From Piscicola geometra (Eukaryota > Annelida > Clitellata > Hirudinida > Piscicolidae), in contig OX030958.1 in assembly GCA_943735955.1 (NCBI GenBank), forward strand, positions 671,001-735,000: a stretch of DNA of 64,000 nucleotides, given 5' to 3'. Positions 1 through 10,559 of the stretch are shown here, piece after piece (the stretch's first letter is position 1; the number at the start of each line of letters is the position of its first letter). A model generated the notes under the pieces. It was given only the letters and a program-made list of their open reading frames with translations, did no database searches and was not told the DNA's origin. Made by a program: the position numbers and the translations under genes.

Positions 1-590
1 GTGTGTGTACCTCTAATAAATCGACCTTCTGGATCATTGCCAAAGATGCATTTAACTTTCCCATCACATCTAATATATATCTAATAAAGATGAGAATCGA
101 ACCAAAACTTAATAATTCGAGTTCGATTGAAGATATACAGATACTTACTTTTGACAATAACATTTTTTTAACAAATGTTTTGTTAAATATTATCATTGAA
201 TGTATCCCAATTTACTTAAATATCAAATACATAATTGTTGTTCCAGATGCTTGTATATGTTATTCGAATAATTAGTTTGATGACACCCATAAATCAATCA
301 ACCACGATAACTAATAGATATCTAATAGAGAATCGAATCCGAACTTAATAGTTCGATTGAAGATACAGATATATCAGATAAACTAAATAAATAAATAAAA
401 ATTTCGGTTTTTCGGTAAATATGAGATCCATTTCGGCCGAAACCGAAATTGAGCCGAAATTACAAAATTATTTTCGGCCGAAACCGAAAAATGGCCGAAA
501 TTGTAAAATTAGATTCGGCCGAAACCGAAAAATGGCCGAAACTAAGAAAATTGGCAATTTCGGCGCCGAAACTTTATGAATGTTTACAAA
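1..590 (-). repeat. Truncated copy of the TTTCGGCCGAAA-rich hAT-like repeat
   Basis: The segment is the inverted counterpart of 38045-38680. It shares the stretch with repeated AATCGAA and TCTAATAGA words, then an array of palindromic words built on TTTCGGCCGAAACCGAAA at about 400-580. The outer end runs into the (CA)n-linked block also seen at 27040-27110 and 38617-38735. The terminal TAGAGACCGACCGAAA of the intact copy is missing here, so this copy is truncated. No coding sequence is recognisable. Confidence 0.7.
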
Positions 591-657
591 CTCTAAATTA
601 ATAAACATTGAAGTTCATTAGTGATAATAATATAGAAAGTCAGTTAAAAGTAATAAT

Positions 658-2600
658 CAGTGGCGCAAGCCCACGGGGGCCCCCAGGCCAATTCGAAGGG
701 TCTCGCAATTTATCGAAAATCAATGAGTTTTTTTTATGGGTAATGTGTTTTTCAATATGCCATAAGACCAAAATATTTTGTCTGGATGGCCTTCTCACGA
801 AACATTTCATATATCAACACAAAACATAGAGATCCCGCCAAAATAACACTAACTTGTCACAAATTCTGGGAAGAAATAGAGCACCACTAGACCTTTATTA
901 AACTTTTATATCTCCACACTTATCATACGTACATTCTTCCCGCCATGATATAGTATATATAGAACAGCGCAGAAGGGCAAAATAACTCCTGAGCTTTCAG
1001 AATAATGCAACCTTCATGTAAGGGATGCTGGAACTGTGCAAATACAGCTCAAAATCACATCAACAAGTTTACGTGCGGATCAGTCTGATCTCATTGCATG
1101 TATCGAACTGCAAGAACTCTTTTGTGCCACAAGCCCTCAGACCGAGTTGCATTATATGCTCGATGTTGTTCTGACTCTGCCAGTTACTTCATCAGATGCA
1201 GAAAGCATTTTCTAAACTTCGGCTTATTAAAATTCATCTTAGGACGACTGTTTCTGCTCGTCGTTTGCAAAGCTTGTTTGAGAATATCTGCTACCAAAAC
1301 AGCTACTGCACTTCTTCCAGTAAATAAAATGGTGAAAAGATTTTCAAAGACTGATCGAAAAATTATTTTGCAACTGAGAACACCTCAAAATTTAGTTAAA
1401 TTAAATATTATAAAATTATAGACTCTTTAGGATCTCATATCAAACTTATTTTTTTACTTTTACCTTAGTTCAAAAAATGGTGACGTAACTCTAAGATTAC
1501 TATGCAACTTTATTTGTAGTTTTGATTTAGACCATCTACCGCCGCTACCGGAAAAAAAAGTTAACATGAATTTTACATTTAGACCTGCATTATATGGTTA
1601 TAATAATAACTCAAGCAAAATGTAAAACAATTATTTCATAAGTTTTAGTGGGGAAAAATGTTGCAAAAACGCAACGTGAGCAGGAAGTGTGATCTAATTC
1701 TATGCAGTAAGAAATCATAAATAAATGGATTCAAACCACATTTATCAAAACAGAAATAAATTTCAATTGCAAATAGTTCGATAAAATTTTTAATTGTAAT
1801 TATTTTAATTGTTATAAGAATTCTTATTTTAATCATAACAAAGCAAAATATTTAACGTGAATTACAACAGCACTCATGAGCTGTCGTGCGGTTGCAATGA
1901 CGAAACTGACGGCGAATGTTACCTTCATTTTAATTTTAAAATCAATCTTTGTGAGGTGAATAAATTATATTTTCTTCAATAAAAGCTTCAAATGTGAAGC
2001 ATTTGCGGTTTGGAATTTTTTCTAAAAATCTAAAAATCAACATTCATATACAAAATTAAAATTCAAATAACAATGTAATAAATTTCATAATACATTAACA
2101 TTAAAAAATATTTTTTTTCTCTTCATAATAAATATTGTCATAAATCACTAGGTCTTTTAAAAATCATGTTATCAAATTACGTCAAAGTTGCGAAAACGCA
2201 GATTGATTTAAATGCATTGAAAAAGTTGTAAAAGTTATTTTAAATAATAAAACATTAAATTTAAATATTAACTATCTTATCACTCTGAAATAAAACTAAA
2301 TTTGTATAAAAATACTAAAATCGAACAAAAAAATTGAACAATTATCTATGGGAGAAAAAATTGTTTTGAGAAATGTTAAATGGGAACAGAAAATAAAAGA
2401 TGATAAATATAAAAGGTAAAAAATTTAATTTATGAAATTAAAATTTCAAATTTATTGTTAAAAAACTCGAAAAAACTTTGTATTAAAACAGAAAAAAATT
2501 TGTAAATTGATGTTGCGAAAGCGCAAAAAAGCGGCGGTTGAACAATTAATTAATTTATTTTTCCCAAACCATTTCCAGCATTTTTTTTGGTAGCGCCCTT
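658..2600 (+). mobile_element. Non-autonomous hAT element, copy A (8-bp TSD)
   Basis: The left end reads CAGTGGCGCAAGCCC and the right end is the inverted form ending GGTAGCGCCCTT. Perfect 8-bp direct repeats GTAATAAT lie at 650-657 and 2601-2608, as expected for hAT insertion. At 1135-1420 is a decayed remnant of the transposase C-terminal dimerisation region (hATC), with recognisable pieces such as LPVTSSDAE and HLR-type helices broken by a small deletion. The 3' 1.2 kb is non-coding and contains CGCAAC/GTTGCG words. About 1.94 kb is too short for a whole hAT transposase, so the copy is non-autonomous. Confidence 0.88.
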
Positions 2601-2608
2601 GTAATAAT

Positions 2609-4009
2609 TAATGCTCGTCATAATCACCATTATAATCATTCTAACTTTTAGGATTTATTTACGAACTAAGAACGCAAAAAATATTATTTCGAAAAATGAA
2701 AGTTCGAACATTATGGGTATCCGTCCAATCTGGTATTTTAGAGTATAACGTTTTTCATTTTTTGAAAACTCTTCTGGCAAGGTATTAAAGGTCTAAAATC
2801 AGTCGAGTTTAAGCAATACAGCTTTCCAAATACAAAACTTCTGCAAGTCTTTGACTTCTTCCTAAAATGCCCGTTTGGTGGAGAAGACAAGCTGGGAGGT
2901 TGCATGACGTCACCTAGCTTGACCAGGTGCTCACATGGATCTTCGAAACTTGAAGCCAACCGTTTTAAGAAATAATTATTTAATTTGCAAATATTTGAAA
3001 AAAGTTAATAATAATAAATAACATTTTGATTTATTAAATCGAAAAAAAAGTATCAATAAATTCAGGGGTGATGTGAATAATAAAAGAAAAAAAACACTGA
3101 GTATATGAAACTAGTGAAGCTTTTTCAGAGCCACTTTATTATTTAGGAGCCTTTGGGGACGAAAAACTGCCTGAAGACTGTGAGCTTTTTATTCTGTGTG
3201 GGTGTTGGTGGTTTGGTGAGGAAGAGTGAGTTTTCAGTGAAGGAAACCTTCATGGCAATCATTTGTATGCATTTTGCACGAGCGTCAAATAAATAAGACA
3301 ACAGCGAAGGGCAGTGAAGTGGTTTAAAAAAGCATTCGTGTGCTAATTGCTAAATCCCCAAAAATCAGAAGTTGTTCAAAAAGAAATAAGAAAATAGTTT
3401 TTGCTCAATATAACTTTGGTTGCGTAAGGCATTTTGAAGACATTTTGCATTTGTTTGAATGGGACAGCTGGATACTGTGTTTCTTTCAAACACAACATCC
3501 TATCGTCACCGAAAGAGCTTCAGCGACTGTTCGAATAAATCAAAGATTTATTTTAAAATTTAAACAACCACACCACTCAGCACAGCTCCACCTATCTAGC
3601 TAGGAGAACGTCACATAGCAAAAGCAGCTTCTCCATAGGAAGAGTGTAATCACACATCTGAAACGAGAGGCTCCTACATGCAACTGTACTTGCTTGAAGG
3701 CAGTTGGTCATCCTACGTTATCTAACAAGTGCGATATGAGAATTAGAAGGGTCATGTTGGAACCCACAAACAGAGGAAGCAGCAGAGAGGTATGAAACGA
3801 GTCAATAAATTTGAAGATTTTAATCTTATTTCACCCCATATTTTAATAAGAAAAAGATTCTGCAAATTTAATCTGAAATTTGACATTCACCGAAATATAC
3901 CGATGATTTGTAATGATGATCAGCAATCATTGGTGAGACAAAGCCCTAGTTGCACAGGAGACGAACATATCAAGGCATGTTTCAAATGCCCCAAAAATTC
4001 TATTGTAAA
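2609..4009. other. AT-rich stretch without recognised gene
   Basis: No conserved domain, repeat array or transposon end was recognised. On the minus strand this is downstream of COPS7 and may include its 3' UTR or further non-coding exons; several AATAAA-type words on the minus strand (for example near 3545) could serve as polyA signals. The short open frames at 2738-2959 (minus) and 3340-3603 (plus) resemble nothing I know. Confidence 0.4.
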
Positions 4010-4012
4010 CTA

Positions 4013-4606
4013 TAGGCTACCCAGCAAGCACAGGCTACCCAGCAAGCACAGGCTACCCAGCAAGCACAGGCTACCCAGCAAGCACAGGCTACCCAGCAAG
4101 CACAGGCTACCCAGCAAGCACAGGTTACCCAGCAAGCACAGGCTACCCAGCAAGCACAGGCTACCCAGCAAGCACAGGCTACCCAGCAAGCACAGGCTAC
4201 CCAGCAAGCACAGGCTACCCAGCAAGCACAGGCTACCCAGCAAGCACAGGCTACCCAGCAAGCAAAGGTTACCCAGCAAGCACAGGTTACCCAGCAAGCA
4301 CAGGCTACCCAGCAAGCACAGGCTACCCAGCAAGCACAGGCTACCCAGCAAGCACAGGCTACCCAGCAAGCACAGGCTACCCAGCAAGCACAGGTTACCC
4401 AGCAAGCACAGGCTACCCAGCAAGCACAGGCTACCCAGCAAGCACAGGCTACCCAGCAAGCACAGGCTACCCATCAAGCACAGGCTACCCAGCAAGCACA
4501 GGCTACCCAGCAAGCACAGGTTACACACAAGCACAGGCTACCCAGCAAGCACAGGCTACCCAGCAAGCACAGGCTACCCAGCAAGCACAGGCTACCCAGC
4601 AAGCAC
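4013..4606 (-). repeat. 18-bp minisatellite directly after COPS7 exon 8
   Basis: About 33 near-perfect copies of an 18-bp unit (plus strand GCTACCCAGCAAGCACAG). On the coding (minus) strand the array begins right after GTGAGTGCTTGC, a consensus-like splice donor that overlaps the in-frame TGA ending the COPS7 reading frame. The unit length is a multiple of three, which explains the long open frames across it on both strands. It is either an intron start or 3' UTR. Confidence 0.9.
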
Positions 4607-7600
4607 TCACGTCAGCTTGATCTTGCCCTTCTTGCCTGCCACCTTGTCGGAGGAGGAGGTCAGATCGAGCGACAAGTCGTCGTCGGTGTCCGCATGCGAC
4701 GAAGCCTTCATGCAACTCTTCATCTTCTGCATCTGTTGGTCACCATTGCGCTCATTGTGGGAGTTGCATGTGGTGCGTTTGCTGCTGAGAAGATGGAATT
4801 CATTGAGGCATTCGACGTGTGTCCAATAAACTGCCATCCAATAGGCTTCGTAGAAGCACCCACCTCCCCTGGCAAGCAAGCACCCACCTCCCTAGCCAAC
4901 AAGCACCCACCTCCCTGGCAAGCAAGCACCCACCTCCCCTGGCAAGCACCCACCTCCCCTGGCAAGCAAGCACCCACCTCCCCTGGCAAGCAAGCACCCA
5001 CCCCCCCTGGCAAGCAAGCACCCACCTCCCTAGCAAGCAAGCACCCACCTCCCTGGCAAGCAAGCACCCACCTCCCCTAGCAAGCAAGCACCCACCTCCC
5101 TGGCAAACAAGCACCCACTCCCCTGGCAAGCAAGCACCCACCTCCCCTGGCAAGCACCCACATCCCCTGGCAAGCAAGCACCCACCTCCCCTGGCAAGCA
5201 CCCACCTCCCCTGGCAAGCACCCACCTCCCCTGGCAAGCAAGCACCCACCTCCCCTGGCAAGCAAGCACCCACCTCCCTAGCCAACAAGCACCCACCTCC
5301 CTGGCAAGCAAGCACCCACCTCCCTGGCAAGCAAGCACCCACCTCCCCTGGCAAGCAAGCACCCACCTCCCTTAGCAAGCACCCACCTCCCTAGCAAGCA
5401 AGCACCCACCTCCCCTGGCAAGCAAGCACCCACCTCCCCTGGCAAGCACCCACCTCCCCTGGCAAGCAAGCACCCACCTCCCCTGGCAAGCAAGCACCCA
5501 CCTCCCTGGCAAGCAAGCACCCACCTCCCCTGGCAAGCAAGCACCCACCTCCCCTGGCAAGCAAGCACCCTTCTCCCTAGCAAGCAAGCACCCACCTCCC
5601 TGGCAAGCAAGCACCCACCTCCCCTAGCAAGCAAGCACCCACCTCCCTGGCAAACAAGCACCCACTCCCCTGGCAAGCAAGCACCCACCTCCCCTGGCAA
5701 GCACCCACATCCCCTGGCAAGCAAGCACCCACCTCCCCTGGCAAGCACCCACCTCCCCTGGCAAGCACCCACATCCCCTGGCAAGCAAGCACCCACCTCC
5801 CCTGGCAAGCACCCACCTCCCCTGGCAAGCACCCACCTCCCCTGGCAAGCAAGCACCCACCTCCCCTGGCAAGCAAGCACCCACCTCCCTAGCCAACAAG
5901 CACCCACCTCCCTGGCAAGCAAGCACCCACCTCCCTGGCAAGCAAGCACCCACCTCCCCTGGCAAGCAAGCACCCACCTCCCTTAGCAAGCACCCACCTC
6001 CCTAGCAAGCAAGCACCCACCTCCCCTGGCAAGCAAGCACCCACCTCCCCTGGCAAGCACCCACCTCCCCTGGCAAGCAAGCACCCACCTCCCCTGGCAA
6101 GCAAGCACCCACCTCCCTGGCAAGCAAGCACCCACCTCCCCTGGCAAGCAAGCACCCACCTCCCCTGGCAAGCAAGCACCCTTCTCCCTAGCAAGCAAGC
6201 ACCCACCTCCCTGGCAAGCAAGCACCCACCTCCCCTAGCAAGCAAGCACCCACCTCCCTGGCGAACAAGCACCCACTCCCCTGGCAAGCAAGCACCCACC
6301 TCCCCTGGCAAGCACCCACCTCCCTGGCAAGCAAGCACCCACCTCCCCTGGCAAGCACCCACCTCCCCTGGCAAGCAAGCACCCACCTCCCCTGGCAAGC
6401 AAGCACCCACCTCCCCTAGCAAGCAAGCACCCACCTCCCCTGGCAAGCAAGCACCCACCTCCCCTAGCAAGCACCCACCTCCCTAGCAAGCAAGCACCCA
6501 CCTCCCTGGCAAGCAAGCACCCACCTCCCTGGCAAGCAAGCACCCACCTCCCTGGCAAGCAAGCACCTCCCTAGCAAGCAAGCACCCACCTCCCTGGCAA
6601 GCAAGCACCCACCTCCCCTGGCAAGCAAGCACCCACCTCCCTGGCAAGCAAGCACCCACCTCCCCTGGCAAGCAAGCACCCACCTCCCTAGCAAGCAAGC
6701 ACCCACCTCCCCTGGCAAGCAAGCACCCACCTCCCCTGGCAAGCAAGCACCCTTCTCCCTAGCAAGCAAGCACCCACCTCCCTGGCAAGCAAGCACCCAC
6801 CTCCCCTAGCAAGCAAGCACCCACCTCCCTGGCGAACAAGCACCCACTCCCCTGGCAAGCAAGCACCCACCTCCCCTGGCAAGCACCCACCTCCCTGGCA
6901 AGCAAGCACCCACCTCCCCTGGCAAGCACCCACCTCCCCTGGCAAGCAAGCACCCACCTCCCCTGGCAAGCAAGCACCCACCTCCCCTAGCAAGCAAGCA
7001 CCCACCTCCCCTGGCAAGCAAGCACCCACCTCCCCTAGCAAGCACCCACCTCCCTAGCAAGCAAGCACCCACCTCCCTGGCAAGCAAGCACCCACCTCCC
7101 TGGCAAGCAAGCACCCACCTCCCTGGCAAGCAAGCACCTCCCTAGCAAGCAAGCACCCACCTCCCTGGCAAGCAAGCACCCACCTCCCCTGGCAAGCAAG
7201 CACCCACCTCCCTGGCAAGCAAGCACCCACCTCCCCTGGCAAGCAAGCACCCACCTCCCTAGCAAGCAAGCACCCACCTCCCCTGGCAAGCAAGCACCCA
7301 CCTCCCTGGCAAGCAAGCACCCACCTCCCCTGGCAAGCAAGCACCCACCTCCCTAGCAAGCAAGCACCCACCTCCCCTGGCAAGCACCCACCTCCTTTTC
7401 GACGTCGAGGTTCTTCTGAGCTGCTTGCAGCCTCGTGTGGTCTGCCTCCCTGGCCAGCTCCTCGATGTTCTGCAGCACTTGCGCGCATGTGCTGCAGCTG
7501 CATGGTGTCCATCGATCGTCAGTGGCAGTAGCTCAGAGGTCTCCATACAATAAGCTATCAGCCTAATGCCTATTAATGAGCATGTCACTCAGCCTGATGC

Positions 7601-10554
7601 ATATTAATGAGCATGTCACTCAGCTTGATGCATATTAATGAGCATGTCACTCAGCCTGATGCATATTAATGAGCACGTCAAACAGCCTAATGAGCATGTC
7701 ACTCACCAATCAGAGAGAACCCTCAGGATGTTGGCCACGCCTTCCTTCCTCACATCTCTGCCCACTGCATACTCCACCTGAGGGTGCATCGTTGCTGATG
7801 ACGATCACACAATTATCATTATCATAGTTTACAAATTAATAATTTAAATTAAACACCTCACAAGTATATTGCAATAATTATGGGCAAGATCACGTGATCG
7901 CGAGGTATATAAGGACGCCTGGAAGGGATGTGGGCATGTCAGAGGAGTAAGGGAGGTTCGATTGCATCGGGCAGTTGAGGTTAGCCGTCTCTGTTTCCTC
8001 GTGTCTTTCAGTACTAATTGATTCTTCTCCTTCTGTCATTTAATTTCCTGATTCTTTTTCATCTCGCTACTCAGTCCTTCTATATGGTCCTATTTGAGTT
8101 TCTTCTGCTGTTCTCCTTTCTTAATAAATCAATCTAAATCGCAAGTTGTAACGATATCTATCCAAATTTTTCATGGATTTTAATTCCAGATGTTCAAATA
8201 TTGTCTTGATGAAAAAACATTTATTAACTCGAATTATACGAGCGCCAGATGTATGCCCTCCTGCTACCACTCCACCATTCCACTCCTCCACCACTCCACC
8301 ATTCTACCCCTCCACCACTCCATCACTCAACCATTCCACTTCTCCACCATTCCACTACTCCATCACTCCACCAATCCATCACTCAACCCCTCCATCACTC
8401 CACCAATCCACCATTCCACTCCTCCATCACTCCACCACTCCTCCATCACTCCACTCTTCCACCCCTCCACCACTCAAACCTGCAAGTGCTGTTCTTGCTG
8501 ATCAAGTCTGCCTGCCACGATGCCGCTGTTGATCACCTCGATCAGAGAGTCCTGCACGCACGTCAGTATTCAACAAATATTATTGGCAGTGAATATAAAT
8601 GGAGAAACTAATGTGATGCACAAGGACAATGGCACAAAGACAATGGCACAAGGACAATGACACAAGGACAATGACACAAGGACAATGACACAAGGACAAT
8701 GACACAAGGACAATGACACAAGGACAATGGCACAAGGACAATGGCACAAGGACAATGACACAAGGACAATGACACAAGGACAATGGCACAAGGACAATGG
8801 CACAAGGACAATGGCACAAGGACAATGGCACAAAGACAATGACACAAGGACAATGGCACAAGGACAATGGCACAAGGACAATGGCACAAGGACAATGACA
8901 CAAGGACAATGGCACAAGGACAATGACACAAGGACAATGGCACAAGGACAATGGCACAAGGACAATGGCACAAGGACAATGGCACAAGGACAATGGCACA
9001 AAGACAATGACACAAGGACAATGGCACAAAGACAATGACACAAGGACAATGGCACAAGGACAATGGCACAAGGACAACCTCAAGCTCCCTCAGACTGCTG
9101 TATCCGAGCTCGTCGAGGAGAATGTTGTAAGGCAGGCACTGTGATGTTGTGGTGGTGATGATAGTAGTGGTGTGGTGGTGATGATAGTAGTGGTGTGGTG
9201 GTGGTGATAGTAGTGGTGTGGTGGTGGTGATTGTAGTGGTGTGGTGGTGGTGATTGTAGTGGTGTGGTGGTGGTGATTGTAGTGGTGTGGTGGTGGTGAT
9301 TGTAGTGGTGTGGTGGTGGTGATTGTAGTGGTGTGGTGGTGGTGCTAGTGGTGGTAATAGTAGTAGTAATAGTGAATAGGTCGATACACACTCGTGCCAC
9401 TGAAGCCTTAGTAATCAATTTGCAGCTAAAGTGGCCTCTCCGCTTATAAGCCACTCAGCTCTCACTGAGGGTGCACTTTTCACTTGGACCACTGAACTAT
9501 TGCCTGCCGCTCTTTCCAGATTGCATTAGTATTGTTTAGAATAAAGAATAATTGTATAGAATAATGAATAATTGTTTAGAATAATGAATAAATGATTAGA
9601 ATAATAGAATAATTGTTTAGAATAATAGAATAGTTGTTTAGAATAACGTAATAATAAGAATAATGATGAGCATTATTATAGTAGCGTATAACCCGAACGA
9701 GCTTCCAGACCACTTGAGCTGCATATTTCATTTGCGCCTTTGGGTTACTAGGGCATTAGTTGCACTTGAACCTAGGACCTTTCATTATTGGTCAAAGCCG
9801 AATAATGACTTCACAGATTTCGATATTGTTGGAGATTCATAGCAATATTGCAAGTACTTTTTTGTTAGAGGCGAGGGTCATAATGGTGAGGTGCCGAAGT
9901 TTGTTGATGTGCTTGTCGTTGAGGGCAGGGTAGTTGTCTTTGGCATCTGAAGAGAGAGAAAGAGCAATCGAAATGAACCAATGCAAAGTAAAAATTACGT
10001 TTTCATATGAATGAAATATAAATAAGTTAACTTGAAACAATGGAACTGTTGATTATTGATTCAGATTGTAAAAATGAAACTTTAAATTATCTTAATAATT
10101 CGTTTTCTCCTCTTCATAATGAAATGGTGAATGAACTAACTGATATAGTCGTTGTACTTTCCATATGCAAACAGTTCCAGCAGTTCATAGTGCTTTGAGT
10201 GCTCTCCTGCCTTCAACTGTCATAGTTTTGGACATTTTAATTATGTACATTTGTCAAAAAAATTCGTTTGAAAAAATTCCCAATAATTTATAAATTCTTC
10301 ATTAATTCAGAAAAAGTAACAATTTTAACAAATATCAAACGTTAACTTAATTATTTTACTTTAAACTGTAAACTATTTTAAATAGCATAGTTACAAACCT
10401 GTTCGATGTTGGCGAGGTCGAGTAGTTCGCCGAAGACATAGAGGCCAGGAGTTTCAAGGGCCTGCATGAGCAGCTCTGCACAGGCCGCTCCCTCGGCAGA
10501 CTTGCCAAGCAGCAGAAAGTGCTCCAAGTGGTTCAGACAAGTCTTGTCCATCAT
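4607..10554 (-). CDS. COPS7: COP9 signalosome subunit 7 (split gene, at least 8 exons)
   Basis: CSN7 is a PCI-domain scaffold subunit of the COP9 signalosome, which removes NEDD8 from cullins. Exons on the minus strand: 10399-10554 (ATG 10552-10554), 10141-10216, 9858-9946, 9079-9138, 8480-8551, 7707-7777, 7392-7497, and a last exon starting near 4784 and ending at a stop at 4607-4609. The first seven join in frame at GT-AG sites and follow vertebrate COPS7 collinearly: [80 protein letters not shown]. The last exon encodes an acidic then lysine-rich tail ([19 protein letters not shown]), as usual for CSN7 C-termini. The join of exon 7 to exon 8 is out of phase with the visible sites, so a small exon or sequence error is likely there. 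Introns 3-7 carry minisatellites at their splice sites. Confidence 0.9.
4855..7391 (-). repeat. COPS7 intron 7 minisatellite, 20-24-bp unit, 2.5 kb
   Basis: A 2.54-kb array, roughly 110 units by length, of variants of (minus strand) GGGAGGTGGGTGCTTGCC with an optional extra GCTT. The real donor of exon 7 is AAGGAG followed by GTGGGTGCTTGCC, so each unit repeats an AG|GTGGGT donor-like site. Larger segments are duplicated: 5278-5614 recurs 611 bp further on, and 6188-6558 recurs 571 bp further on. All long open frames across the array are by-products of the repeat. Confidence 0.93.
7560..7706 (-). repeat. 31-bp tandem repeat in COPS7 intron 6, starting at the donor
   Basis: Four to five copies of a 31-bp unit containing, on the minus strand, GAGTGACATGCTCATTAAT. 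The donor of exon 6 reads GTGAGTGACATGCTCATTA, so the first unit is the 5' splice site itself. The array fills most of this roughly 210-bp intron. Confidence 0.85.
8268..8479 (-). repeat. Degenerate GGAGTGATGGAGTGG array in COPS7 intron 5
   Basis: An imperfect array of purine-rich 8-17-bp words (plus strand CCACTCCATCACT types) that begins immediately after the exon 5 donor (CAG|GTTTGAGTGGTGGAG on the minus strand). The unit is less regular than in the neighbouring introns. Open frames here on the plus strand are repeat artefacts. Confidence 0.8.
8626..9078 (-). repeat. 14-bp minisatellite in COPS7 intron 4, starting at the donor
   Basis: About 32 copies of a 14-bp unit (minus strand ATTGTCCTTGTGCC, with G/A and G/T variants). 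The first copy is the exon 4 donor itself: GAG|GTTGTCCTTGTGCC differs from the consensus unit by one base at the splice site. The array runs nearly to the end of the intron, leaving about 75 bp before exon 5. Confidence 0.92.
9141..9365 (-). repeat. 23-bp minisatellite abutting the exon 4 acceptor
   Basis: Copies of a 23-bp unit (plus strand GTAGTGGTGTGGTGGTGGTG plus ATT, grading into ATGATAGTAG variants) end within a few bases of the acceptor of COPS7 exon 4 (CACAG at 9139-9143, minus strand). This is the only array in the gene touching a 3' rather than a 5' splice site. CACCAC-rich sequence on the coding strand may double as a pyrimidine-poor tract. Confidence 0.85.
9537..9655. repeat. AATGAATAATTGTTTAGAAT short tandem repeat
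   Basis: Six or so imperfect copies of an 18-20-bp AT-rich unit (GAATAATTGTTTAGAATAAT) in COPS7 intron 3, directly next to the ATT-rich tail of the SINE at 9655-9805. Confidence 0.7.
9655..9805 (-). mobile_element. tRNA-derived SINE, family 1, copy 1
   Basis: It is closely related to 27632-27830: the minus strand shares GTAACCCAAAGGCGCAAATG, a conserved core (CTCGTTCGGGTTATACGC) and a 3' end ATAATAATGCTCATCATTAT. A B-box-like GGTTCAAGTGC is visible on the minus strand near 9751; the A box is lost. It lies in intron 3 of COPS7. Confidence 0.75.
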
Positions 10555-10559
10555 CTTGG

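Noticed and set aside
4010..7512. Many open frames on both strands (RLPSKH, LLGSLC, ACLPGE and similar)
   Set aside because: They follow the 18-bp and 20-24-bp arrays, occur in several frames at once and lie in COPS7 introns or downstream sequence.
8570..9083. Open frames [13 protein letters not shown] / QGQWHKDN
   Set aside because: Pure products of the 14-bp intron 4 array, open in all frames.
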